Source: Laccaria trichodermophora
Lineage: Eukaryota; Basidiomycota; Agaricomycetes; Agaricales; Hydnangiaceae
Direction of reading: 5' to 3'
NCBI GenBank assembly: GCA_018417955.1
Contig: JACTVC010000032.1
Coordinates: forward strand, 434,001 to 498,000
DNA length: 64,000 nt
In this document: positions 35,393-45,580 of the stretch, in pieces
Numbering within the stretch: the stretch's first letter is position 1
Layout: each line of letters begins with the position of its first letter
Program-made: the position numbers and the translations under genes
The notes under the pieces: model-generated
Seen by the model: the letters and a program-made list of their open reading frames with translations, nothing else
Database searches by the model: none
What the model was told of the DNA's origin: nothing

Positions 35393-36274
35393 CTGGGACA
35401 AACGAACACAGTTTGGCAGGGACCCCTGCGTGTGACGCTGACTTAGAGAAATTTCCGCGAACATTCACCCACCTCAAAACACCTGTCCGAAACATCACAA
35501 AAAAAGTTTTTCTGGCTACATCTTTAGATAGCTTATTTAATTCAAATAATATGAATACAGTAGAGTTGAAAAAATAGATTTTTTTCGACACCTTGCAAGG
35601 ATTGAGGACTGCAGCTATGACGACATTTGTCTGACAACTCCAACGACTTTGCTACTCTTTCTTGTACTCGCGGGTGACCAGCTGTCCATCACTCGATTAC
35701 GTGCTCTCGAACCGATCCGAAGTGCCAGCGATGCGATGTTTGGGAGTACAGGGAATCCGGGACTGTTTCATGCGAACATTGCAGATCTTCTAGGTCCTCT
35801 CTCGATGCATTTGGAAAACCTGACACCCGTCTGAGCGATCCCGATTCCAATTCATTATCGTGCGAGGATACATGCGTGGACTGTACCAAAGGCAAAAAAT
35901 CACCACCTGCTGTGTTCTGGCCACCATCTAAGCTGCCGGCTCCAGCAACTCTCGAACCCCCAACTAACCTGTGGCCAGGGCCTGCAACTCTCAAACCCCC
36001 AACTAATCTCGGTCCACCCCTCAAAAATCCAGCAGCGATGCCAGTTGAAGACGTCGGCAAAAGCGGTGGTGGATGAGAGTGTTGCAAGAGAACCAGAGGG
36101 AGGCTTTAAACAAGATCGAGAAGATGGAAGGTTTTAGAAAGAACCCCTTGGTTGTGATGAAGACTCAGGGGAAGGGGTGAGTGAGTGGTTGAGTACAGAG
36201 TGTGAACCGTGAAATTTCACCAAGTCCTGCGTCACAAAAGCGTGACCCTGCCAAAGGGTGTTCGTTTGTCCCAG
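35393..36274. mobile_element. ~0.9 kb element with imperfect 54-base terminal inverted repeats
   Basis: The left end CTGGGACAAACGAACAC...TTTGGCAGGG and the right end CCCTGCCAAA...GTGTTCGTTTGTCCCAG are inverted copies over about 54 bases, with the middle diverged. No clean target-site duplication was found. It holds the Cys-rich reading frame at about 35690-36076, and no transposase is visible. Confidence 0.6.
35690..36076 (+). CDS. Cys-rich/Pro-rich ORF inside the TIR element, function unknown
   Basis: The plus frame reads a cysteine-rich part (TCSRTDPKCQRCDVWEY, VSCEHCRSSRSS, LSCEDTCVDCTKGKK: five CxxC/CxxxC-like pairs). A Pro-rich part follows with a 36-base tandem duplication (PATLEPPTNLWPG, PATLKPPTNLGPP) and stops at 36074-36076. 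It looks like the last exon of a zinc-binding protein. No start or upstream exon could be defined and no family is recognised. Confidence 0.3.
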   Translation, partial: HSITCSRTDPKCQRCDVWEYRESGTVSCEHCRSSRSSLDAFGKPDTRLSDPDSNSLSCEDTCVDCTKGKKSPPAVFWPPSKLPAPATLEPPTNLWPGPATLKPPTNLGPPLKNPAAMPVEDVGKSGGG

Positions 36275-37598
36275 CCGTTTCTTGAATGGAGCTTGCGGAG
36301 TTTGAAGAAACGGCTGGTCACGAGCCTACAACCCACTGCCAAATATTCAACTCCGCCATATTTTCCCATCACCAAAGACCTGATCAAAAAATGGTCGATC
36401 GTCTCAACTGCTCGTATTTACTTTGACACAACAGTAGATTGCCAATTTAAGTGTGGATATCTGTAGGTGGAGCATAAGTAAAGGTGCTCATATACAATTT
36501 AGCTCAAAAATACAAATATTCCATCAGTTAATATCTTATTTCAAGCCTTCCAAACCCCTTTATAAAATTCTGTCCTGAACAAATCCATCCTACACTCCAG
36601 AAGTTTGTGCCTGCCAAAATTTGAAAGAATACCTCTACAGATGAGGTAGCAATCCATGACGCAGGAATGGCATGGTAAGACACGTCGATGATCACGTGTT
36701 GCAATAAAGAAAGTAACTGAAGCGCGACCAAAGCACGACTATCGGCGTCAGCAACGCATTATCGTCGCTACCTCTGCATATATTGACTTGCAAACCACAA
36801 GTATCTTATATCATGGGCAAAGAGGCTTGGAAACTGGGCTGGAAGTCACGATCGACATTGCAAACTTCCCAGTCAATGACAAACCTTCACAACATTCACT
36901 CCGACAACTTGGAAAACAGACCGGAACCAAACTGGAACACAACATGAATGTCTAAAGCTCAAAACCAGCAGGAGCTTGAAGCTCAACTCAATGTGGGGAG
37001 TGAATATTTGAATAGGAAGGCTACATTCCAGAGCAAAATGCATCTGACATGTATAGTGACACAGATATAGAACTTGGCTACCAAATTCAATCATAATAGT
37101 ATATTATATATCACCACAAACAATATAGACTTGTAAATTGGTCCCTATGTATCGATTAAAGTGGAATAAGAGTCGTCGACCACTGAATTCGACTATTTGG
37201 CGTGAGACAAACAGAACCAAACAGCACGATTTTATTGGCACGGTTGCCGCTCCCCACTGTTTTGGTCAAGGTTTTGGTGACTCGTGCGTCAGCGACTGAG
37301 CGCTCATTGCTCCTATGCGACTCCCGTTTCTTTCTTGCTGGAGTCGACAGTGATCCTCAGTGATCCTCATCTTCTTGAAGCATAGAGCAGTGGAACAAGT
37401 TGAGCAGCTGAGTCACATGCCCTAAGACGTGCAACATGTTCTCGCACTGGAATCTTCGAGTTTTCTTTGTTCTGTTCTATGTGAGTCCAGACTGTCCAGT
37501 GTCATGCATATATAACGTCTGCTGCTAAAGTCACTAAATTTCCAGCTCTTGCTGCTTTCCACACTCAGTAACTCCACCTTGGTATCTCTGCATCTAGA
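36275..37598. other. Intergenic, no gene recognised
   Basis: There is a short palindrome at 36271-36325 (CAGCCGTTTCTT ... AAGAAACGGCTG) just outside the TIR element. The rest has only spurious short ORFs and AT-rich DNA around 37090-37130. The last ~200 bases form the promoter of the next gene. Confidence 0.4.
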
Positions 37599-39011
37599 AA
37601 TGGATTTTTGCGGCTCTGACGCTGGGGATGGCTGCAGCGGTTCCTTTCCGAACAAATCGTCACCCGGGCTCTGTGGAAAGTGCACCAAGCTTGCAACTTT
37701 ACTGGAAGGTGTCGAGCTTGACCAGTGGAAGGTAGTTGGCTCAAATTCCTCATTTTATTCATTCTGGCCCTTTGACTCATTTTTTCTTTTCATCAGAACT
37801 ACAAGCAATGTGAGTCTTGCGGAATTGCTTGGAAGAACCTCAACTCTTCGAAATGTGGACGATGTGTGAACTTGAACGCGCCCCAACAGCCTGCTCTCGA
37901 GTTGAGTAAGCCTGCATTTCGTATAACTCACGATTTTCTCTCACAGAATGTTTATCTCTTTTGCCAGATCCCCAAAATCTTCTTCGTACTGCAGTAGAGA
38001 CGGCTCACGCTGCTCGTGGTCATGCCATGGAGGCGCATCTTGCCAAGCAACCGGCATCACAGAACCTCCACACAACAGCTGGATTGACGGCGGCTAAGAA
38101 TACAACCGTGACCAACGACAACACTGTGTTTATCTCAGCTCAGTGTCGCATCAAGATGATATTGCCGAAGGATCAGAAGAATACAGACCCTGCCTTTGGT
38201 CAGTGGGGCAAGCCATGGCCGAGGGATACCTACATGTCTGGTGGGTCTTTTTTATTGTGTCTCTATCACTCTCATCCTATTTTCTTATGACTCCGGCAGA
38301 GGTTCTTGATGAATACTTGAAAACATTGAATGTGCGCTGGTCCAAAGAGATGGGAATGGAGCTTGATGTGTAAGTTTCTAGTCAAAGTTCTATGATGTGC
38401 TGACACGTTCTACTGATTCACAGGGATGAAGTTGAAATTCGCTGGACAGGTAACAAGCTGTTTCTGCCTGGAGATGCAAACAAGTCGGTTGGCGAGGTCT
38501 ATGATACGTACTTGACGGGTGACATGGCCCATTTTTATTCTGCTTTGGGAACAACTGCGAAAACCACCAAGAAGGCCGCTGGCTCACAACCACAACATTC
38601 CATGGCAGTTGAGCTGTATATTGACAAGCCGAAAGTAAGCTGTCTTGACTGTGGCATTGATTTTTTAATTCGATGTTTGATATATTGTACAGTTTATGCT
38701 TCGACGACGTGCCGTGAATTGCACTGATATCAGAAAGCGGAGTGCCACAATCACGGAGGTTGAGAGCACCCCCCTGAATAAGCATCATGCTATTCTTCAC
38801 GAGGGAGGTAAGTCGCCTTCTGGTACATTTTAGCTCAATGATAGCTCATTCTTACTCTGGATATATAGGTGGGAGGATCGAATCGACTTTCGTTCGCAGC
38901 AGCCGTTCCAATAATACCACCATTGATGCTTCAACTGTGGTTCAATTAAAGAAGGCTCACACTACCTGTAATGTGGATACAGGTGAGGTGGAGATACAGC
39001 ACAAGTATTAG
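37599..39011 (+). CDS. Zinc-finger protein resembling the N-terminal region of Agaricomycete alpha-kinases, kinase domain missing
   Basis: Exons joined by short introns give MDFCGSDAGDGCSGSF, then a double zinc motif (LCGKCTKLATLLEGVEL...YKQCESCGIAWKNLN...KCGRC). Next comes a helical stretch (LLRTAVETAHAARGHAMEAH) and a core with WGKPWPRDTYMSEVLDEYLK, VDEVEIRWTGNKLFLPGD and HSMAVELYIDKPKFMLRRRA. This order is what I recall for the non-kinase part of alpha-type kinase proteins in Coprinopsis and relatives. The frame ends at 39009-39011 after HTTCNVDTGEVEIQHKY, about where the kinase domain would begin, and repeats follow. Either a kinase-less paralogue or a truncation is possible. Substrate and role are unknown. 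Confidence 0.6.
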
Positions 39012-39159
39012 TTACCTTACCCCACTAACACTGAGCCCCCCGACCATACAAACAGACCATAGTTGATGGTGCCTGCTGATGAGCCCATGGATCAGTTGAC
39101 CCCATCAAAGGTGGACCGGCCATCAAGACTCTCTTAGGACTGGTACTGTGCATCGGCTG

Positions 39160-39720
39160 AGAAGTGTACCCCATGAATTGACATAGCTAAAAATGCCTTG
39201 GATCCTGGGTCAACCGATCTCTTCATGGATTGGGCTCAACATGTGTCATGGGTCAGCTGAAGAGCTCTAAATCCCATGCATCGTGGATCAGCCCACAGCC
39301 GTCTCATTTTTATTTGCCAAGTTTACCTTGGCTTTTCATTGCCGGTCATGGTCCAGTCTTCTGTCATGCAGTTTACTGGGTCCATCACCTACCAAGAAGC
39401 CGAGCACGGTGACATGGTCAGTCAGCTAGTACCCCATGAATTGACGTTGCTAAATATGCCTTGGATCCTGGGTCAACCCGTCTCTTCATGGAATGGGCTC
39501 ATGTGTCATGGGTCTGCTGGGGAGCTTTGAATCCCATGCAGCGTGGATCAGCCAAACCTGGTCCCATCCAGTTGACACTACGGCCCAGTTTCGTTTTCAC
39601 TCAGGTTTTATTTGCCAAGTTGCTCAAACATTACCTCGGCTTTTCTTTGCCGGTCATGGTCCAGTCTTCAGTCATGCAGTTTACTGGGTCCATGACTTCC
39701 CAAGAAGCTGAGCACAGTGA
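39160..39720. repeat. Direct tandem repeat of about 260 bases
   Basis: Segments 39167-39405 and 39427-39715 share CCCCATGAATTGAC, ATGCCTTGGATCCTGGGTCA, TTTGCCGGTCATGGTCCAGT and CATGCAGTTTACTGGGTCCAT in the same order. A third partial copy is at 39940-39970 (TTTCTCTGCCGGTCACAG). It has no coding support. It lies where the kinase domain of the preceding gene would be expected. Confidence 0.7.
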
Positions 39721-40151
39721 CGTTCACAGTTACTGCCAATACATATGACTTGAGGCTGAGATATATTATGCACACCCCCGGTTCAAAATCCCTACCAAGT
39801 TTATACCGACCAATGTTTCTTGTAAACATACCTATGTTGGAACGGGTCTGGCTCAAACAACCGTACTCGGCTGCCTAAAATAAACGCCAAGCTGTTACTG
39901 TGCTGGTCCATCGGACAAAGTTGCTCCAAGATTTCCCAGCTTTTCTCTGCCGGTCACAGTTTACTGCGTTGTGAAAGAAGCCCAGGCCTTACTGCTTTCA
40001 TTATTATGTCCACCACAGGACTTCATATCAAATAAGCCCAAAAAAAAATTAAAGATTGTCCAAGAAATATACATGTATTCTACTAACTATTAAGTAGAGG
40101 GAGTTTGGACATCATTGTTTGTAACTTGCTGGCAGTCAGATTTTTGAATCC

Positions 40152-41042
40152 TCACAAAGTAGAGGACTTACTCTGTGCGGGGGTTTGAAGTGCGGCTTCG
40201 AGTTTCTGTAGCCGAGGTGACTTCCTATTACCCCCAATGTAAGGACTGGGCGAACTTGCCTGGGTTGGAGGAACTGGGTTCAGCGCCAACAGAATGACTG
40301 CTGGGCTCTCAGATGCTAGAGGCAGAATGACGGCCGGGGTCGGAGAGACTTGCGCGTGATCGGTTGGAACTGGGTTTGGCAGAACGACGCCCGGGGTCGG
40401 GGAGACTTGTGCCTGCTGGGTTTTCTGACCGCGGTCGGGTGAGACTGAGCGATCGGTATTGATGCCAGTGTGCTTCTTCTCCTTGTTGCCGAGGAACTGG
40501 ATAATAAGCGATTCCAGACTTGATTGGCAAGCACCGAGCTGCAGGTTGAGCTCTGAAATTGTGGTGACCGATTTGGTGAGGTTGTGAAGTGTTACCTTGG
40601 CAGTTTTGATGCGGCTTGCGAGTTTCTCAAAGCCCCAGGTGAGACTCTCTTGTAACGCAGCTGGCGTAGTCTCCCACTTGTTCTCCAGTGTCTTAACGGC
40701 TTCCCTCACCTCGGCTTCCAGTCTCTGGTGATCACTTCAGATGGACTGCAAATCTTCTTGTGTTTCCTTCCAACGCATGTGGGCAGACTCTTCAATACGG
40801 TCCATCCGGCGAGTCGCTCCAGTGATTTTTTCTTCCTGAAACCAAACAGTGGATTCCAGACTTGAAATTTTCTCTGCGAGAGGACAGCTAGCCATCTCTT
40901 GATCTTGCATAAACCGGGTAACCTCTTCGAGCGCCAAAAGACGTTGTGAAAGGGTCACGGGTGAGTCAATCGCCAGGGGGAGAAGGGCACTTGGATCAAT
41001 ATCTTGTTTTCGGACCACAAATGCCGCTTTAAGGCAAGCCAA
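40152..41042 (-). pseudogene. Coiled-coil protein of the KDZ element, in-frame TGA
   Basis: One minus frame runs from about 41042 to the stop at 40152. It is broken only by a TGA at 40737-40739, between WKETQEDLQSI and SDHQRLEAEVREAVKTLENKW. Both halves are predicted coiled coil in continuous register, so the stop is probably a mutation. The C-terminal part is Pro-rich with repeats (QVSPTPGVVLPNPVPTDHA, QVSPTPAVILPL). No ATG starts the frame. An acceptor (TCGGCAG) suggests an upstream exon that would overlap the divergent Cys-rich gene. The function is unknown. Confidence 0.5.
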
Positions 41043-41055
41043 AACTGCCGAGCGT

Positions 41056-42314
41056 TTGGAGAATCAGAATGCTGCGATTGCAAAAGGCAATTATCAGCTC
41101 GCGGATATACCCTGTCTGGCCTGCAGCAAACGCCAAGATCGAGACATTGTTCCATGCGCTATCCATTCCCCCCCACAACAAGGATCCTGCTTCACCTGCA
41201 GCACGGGTAAGACGACCTGCACATATGCAGTAACCAAGTCTGCAGTAACCAAGAAAAAGGACACGGACAGTGAGGTGGAAGACAAGATCCAAAAGGGGTT
41301 GCAGGATGTTGAAACGGCCACAGTCTCCGGGGGAGACGCCCAAGTGAAGATCGTGAGGAAGAAAGTGAGGTCAAAGCCCAAGCCCAAGGTGAAGAAGGTG
41401 AAGCAGGATGTCAAAGACAAGGGCAAGGATGTCGAAATGGCCGAAGTCAGGCATGATGCGGAGCATGCGATTGACATGGACATGGAGGTTGGTCCGACAA
41501 TGGGAAAGGGGAACCAAAAGCAGTCCGAGGGTGGTATCGACATTGAGATGGCCAAAGTCAAACATGAGGGAACCGAGGTCGGTGCCATTCCAAAAGCCGA
41601 CAAAGACGTGGGCCGGGTGACTCCCACCATAATCATTGAGCCACCCACACCACACACATCGGCGATTTTCAAGAGCACTGAGACCGAGGTCGGTACCAGC
41701 ACTGACAAAGGAAAGGGCCGGGAGTTTGGGCTGCCAGCCAGTGAGATGGAGTGGATCGTGCCCGAGTTACCAGTGCGGCCGGGTAAAAATTTCATAAAAC
41801 TCATTATTCATTATTCTTTGCTGACTTCGTTTATAGAATTGGGTTTGGCTGTCAATTATATGCAACAAAGCTTTACACCCCCACCTGTCGAGCGGACCGA
41901 GGTCACTTCCTGGCCGGAAGGTTCGCGTTCGGTATCTTGTTCTCGGCAGGTCAGCCCACCAGATCCCAAGGAGGTTCATCGTAAGCTTCAAGTTGTTTTC
42001 TCATTTCCCATGATTCTCAACTTGAAAACTTAGTTGACACGGCGCTCTATCAGAAGAGGATTGACTTTAGGTCCTTGAGCCCCCCACCAAACTTTGACAT
42101 GCAGACAATGCAGCAGGAGATCAGAAGACTTGCTCACGGCCAAGCCGACCTCCTGCAGAAACTCCGAGACCAACAAGCACAAGTCAGCGTCATGGAGTCG
42201 TCTACCCCTAGTATGCAGGAGTATTCGGCCATGGCAGTCTTGGGAGGACCGGCATCGGGGTCTAACTTGGGATATCGCATAAGACCGACACTGGGTGTCA
42301 TGCGGGAGAACTAG
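41056..42314 (+). CDS. Cys-rich (Zn2Cys6-like) acidic protein of the KDZ element
   Basis: The frame begins before LENQNAAIAKGNYQLADIPC, and the true start was not resolved. A cysteine cluster (CLACSKRQDRDIVPC...GSCFTCSTGKTTC; C-x2-C-x10-C then C-x2-C-x6-C) resembles fungal binuclear zinc clusters with a stretched centre. Lys-rich and then repeated EVGA/MDMEV segments (VRHDAEHAIDMDMEVG, VKHEGTEVG) follow, and a C-terminal coiled coil (MQTMQQEIRRLAHGQADLLQ). Two introns (about 41785-41837 and 41981-42032) keep frame. It may bind DNA. Its stop shares the palindrome CTAG with the stop of the convergent neighbour. Confidence 0.55.
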
Positions 42315-43140
42315 GGCTGGGACGCGCATGGTATCTCCACCTTGACTGCCGACTTCGGCTTCACTGGTTCGTCCTCACTGCTGCTGCTGATGTACTCCGC
42401 GCTCACGATTCTAGTCTTCTTTGTCCTGGCTTCGATCAAGTCCCCTTTTCTTTTTTTGCTTTGGACTGAGGTGGAGGGGGCAGCGGTGTCGTCAGGAGTC
42501 ACCTCTGATCGTGGCTGGGCGCTGGACCTGGCCTCGGGTTTCTTTCGCTGAGACTTCGTCTTACTCTTGGACTTTGTTTCAGCTGCTGGCACAGGATCAG
42601 TTGATTTTGCCTGAGGCAGAGTTGGTTTTGTTGGGGCCGGGAGCGATGATGAAGCTGTCGGTACCGGCAATGGGGGAGTTGGGACTGTGACTGGGAGCGA
42701 TGAATTGGCCGAAGATGGAGGTAAAGGGGGAGAGGGACCGGCATAACCTTCCATAAAGAAGGTAGGGGTGGTGGGTTGTGGGATCGAGAACATTTTGGTC
42801 CAATCAACCGATCCTGCTCGGGCCATTTCCGTGTACGCCAAAATCCATGGGTGGTTGAGCCACTGGGCCGCGTTATACCACATATTCTTGTCGATGAGCA
42901 AACGTACAAGTCGTTCCTGTAGGAGAAAGAGATCTAATTTCAATCAATAAATTATTGGTAGTCACTCACAGCTTTCCCATATGCATCATCTTCCAACGTC
43001 CGTTTGTGAGCCAGAAGACCTTCCCTGTGACGGTTGTAAAAGTTCAAAAGGGTGGAGGTGGCCACCCTAACATCCTCCAAGAATCCGGGAGTGAGGGTGT
43101 GGGCCTGTTGAGCCGCTTGAGTAAGTTCAGCAGTGGACAT
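42311..43140 (-). CDS. Passenger protein of the KDZ element, function unknown
   Basis: The start is MSTAELTQAAQQAHTLTPGF, then a helical domain (LLNFYNRHREGLLAHKRTLE) joined by one intron to ERLVRLLIDKNMWYNAAQWL and HPWILAYTEMARAGSVDWTK. A Pro/Ser-rich stretch and a basic tail follow (KKRKGDLIEARTKKTR, a likely nuclear localisation signal). It has no known domain. It is convergent with the Cys-rich gene and overlaps it by four bases at the shared stop. Confidence 0.55.
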
Positions 43141-43396
43141 GGTAACTGGGAATGGGACGATTGAGGGTGAATGTGTGCGTCGGAATGGGACAATGGTGAA
43201 AGTGAAATCAAAGTTGTAAACGCGGTCACGTGGTGGCATTACTTCAACCGAGATCCGCAGAATGTTCAACCGAGATCTGCAGAATGTTCCATGGCCGATC
43301 TGCAGTGGCTTGCTTTCCCACCGTTGAAAAACAATGCGTCTTCATCACAAACCACATGGTGCAATCCCAGGAAAAGCTATCTACTCTCTTACTGAT

Positions 43397-45071
43397 ATGT
43401 CTCTAACAAATCCAGGTATTGTCCCTACTCCACACCAAGGATTGTCTACTTAATGTAAATAAACAGAAGCTGTGATGAAAGACCAAGAAATGAAGGATGG
43501 TATGTTTTATCTACTCTTGTCGGCTAACCAGTGCCAACCATATCTTAGGAACGGCCGCGGCTCTACCCCCTCTTCAACCAAGTGGTGAGTTCCAGTCGGT
43601 GACAGAAAACTAGCCAAACCTAAATTCTGGGTGGCCGATAGGACAGAGCCAAGAATCCGAACTAATGGAAGTGGACGTCCCATCCTCGGCTCCTCACAGA
43701 TCCATTTTCGATTTGAAAGAAAGTTCCAACCCATTCACCCCAGCCTCGGCTCACCAATCCATTTTCGAGTTTCAAAAAGTCAGCACTTCAGCTGTTGCCC
43801 CGGCCTCGGCTGGTCAGCCATCGATTTTTGATTTTCAGCAAGTGGGCACTTCAACGAATGTGCCGCCTGTTCCCCTGTCCTCGGCTCGTCAGCCATCCAT
43901 TTTCGATTTCCAGAAGCCTGGCAGATCTGCACCAGCCTCGGCTCCATCAATTTTCGATTTTCAGCAAGTGGGCACTTCAACGAATGTGCCGCCTGTTTCC
44001 CCATCCTCGGCTCATCAGCCATCCATTTTCAATTTACAGCAGCCTGGCAGATCTGCACCGGCCTCGGCGAATAACGGATCGATTTTCGATTTTCAGCAAG
44101 TGGAGACTTCAAAGAATGTGCCGCCTGTTCCCCCGTCCTCGGCTCGTCAGCCATCCATTTTCGATTTCCAGAAGCCTGACAACCCCGCACCAGCCTCGGC
44201 TAATAAAGTATCCCCTTTCGATTTACAAGTCCATTGTTCATTTACCCCGGCCTCGGCTGTTCATCCTTCCATTGATTTTCAAACACCTGGCACGCCTGCC
44301 CCAGCTCCTGCCTCTGACAAACCAGGCATGTCTTCCCCTGGCGCCTCGGGGTCCAACCACCATCCGGACACACAGCGTATCATCAGTACTCTGGGATCAC
44401 GGAAGCACCTGACGAAATCACAAGAGGCCAAATTGCAACTCCAGGCCCAAGGAAGAGCTGCCATTCTGCCAACTCGGCCAGGCGATGCCCTCGTTTTCGG
44501 CCCGGCCCCTGTCTTTCTCTACACTCAAGAGAGGACAACACCACACCCACCACCTTCGACCGAATTGTTGGACTTGGATCCAAACTCCCCACGTGCAAGG
44601 GGTTTATGTCGCAAGTACAATATCAAGGTTGTGTCTGATGACAGCATTGGTGATCGCACGGGCGTGGTAGCCGAGGTTGTTCAGGCAATTGGCAAAGTGT
44701 GGGAAAGAGCTATGGACCCTGAGGCTTCATCCGACCCTTCGATTAGGAGTTTGCAGGCTGCCTTCGATAAATTGCTGACGAGGGGAGATGAGTTTACCGA
44801 GATGGATCGTATGGATCTTATTCATCATAGCGAAATTCACCAGGAGGCACTCAGATCCCTTCCTGACAGCATAGCGACAACGAGCCATTATCGGTATGTT
44901 TTGGCAACCTTGAGGAGGGAGAAAGACCGGTTGCGTGAACAAATTGATTCAGACCGTGATCTGGTTGCAGCAATGGACGCTACTTTAGAAGCACTACGAC
45001 CATTCATCCCAGACGAGATCCCAGACAAGGGGAAGGGGAGGGACAAAAGGGATGGACCAGGGTTCAAGTAG
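43397..45071 (+). CDS. SIFDFQ-repeat protein of the KDZ element, function unknown
   Basis: Three short 5' exons splice cleanly (MSLTNPEAVMKDQEMKDGTA, then PPLQPSGQSQESELMEVDVP). Next are about nine imperfect repeats of (P/R)SIF(D/E)FQ(Q/K) spaced 20-30 residues apart in Ser/Pro/Ala-rich sequence (SIFDLKESS, SIFEFQKVS, SIFDFQQVGTSTNVPPV...). The repeated hydrophobic tetrapeptide in a disordered background recalls FG-nucleoporin or short-linear-motif arrays. A folded, partly coiled C-terminal half follows (RGLCRKYNIKVVSDDSIG..., LATLRREKDRLREQIDSD). No catalytic motif is seen. Confidence 0.6.
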
Positions 45072-45109
45072 AAGATTAGATCACAATACCGAGGTTGGTT
45101 CACTATGTA

Positions 45110-45295
45110 GTTTGCACCCGGGCGCGGTGGAAGAATTAGTCAAAAGAGGACGTTCCCACCCAGGCATGGTTGCTTAACTTGACCAATGAAACTTTCTTGG
45201 ACCGGGTGGAACGGCCACTTGCTTCAGCAAATCTTTTTTGACTGTTCTCAGGTTACTATACCGACCCCTGCAGAAACCTTGCCTTTCATGATAGG
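45110..45295. repeat. Duplicate of the 3' end of the neighbouring Myb-like gene
   Basis: This segment and 45471-45632 share CACCCGGGC, AATGAAACTTTCTTGGACCG, GTTCTCAGGTTACTATACCG and GTAGAAACCTTGCCTTTCATGAT-type blocks in direct orientation. The second copy contains the stop and last codons of the 45581-48025 gene, so the first is a duplicated 3' end. Confidence 0.7.
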
Positions 45296-45327
45296 AAAAG
45301 TTGATCAACTACGAAAAGCAGGATATC

Positions 45328-45406
45328 ACCTTGTGGGACTTGAACCCAGGACCTGACCATCGGCTGCTGAAGTACATCAGCATTTAACCGCTCAGTCAAG
45401 GTGACT
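45328..45406 (-). tRNA. tRNA-like sequence (pseudo-tRNA or SINE head)
   Basis: On the minus strand an 8-base acceptor-like stem (TCACCTTG / CAAGGTGA) encloses an A box (TGACTGAGCGGTTAAATG) and a B box (GGGTTCAAGTCCC). The anticodon arm stem GCTGA/TCAGC closes a six-base loop (TGTACT) instead of seven, and the variable region is long (type II, Leu/Ser-like). The faulty loop argues against a working tRNA. It lies between the two copies of the duplicated 3' end. Confidence 0.45.
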
Positions 45407-45580
45407 TGAGAAACCAGACATTCTCCGACCCAAATGAGTCAGATTACATTGAACATGCTATGTATTTTGCACCCGGGCATGGATGACTAACATCATTATA
45501 TGATAGGTTTAACTGACGAATGAAACTTTCTTGGACCGGGTGGAACGAACACTTTCTTCAGCAATCTTTTTTGACCGTTC

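Noticed and set aside
41094..41804. 236-codon minus-strand ORF
   Set aside because: It is antisense to the Cys-rich passenger gene, whose plus frame has sensible splices and a cysteine cluster.
45328..45406. Functional tRNA gene
   Set aside because: The anticodon loop has six bases and the unit sits in a duplicated repeat, so it is listed only as tRNA-like.
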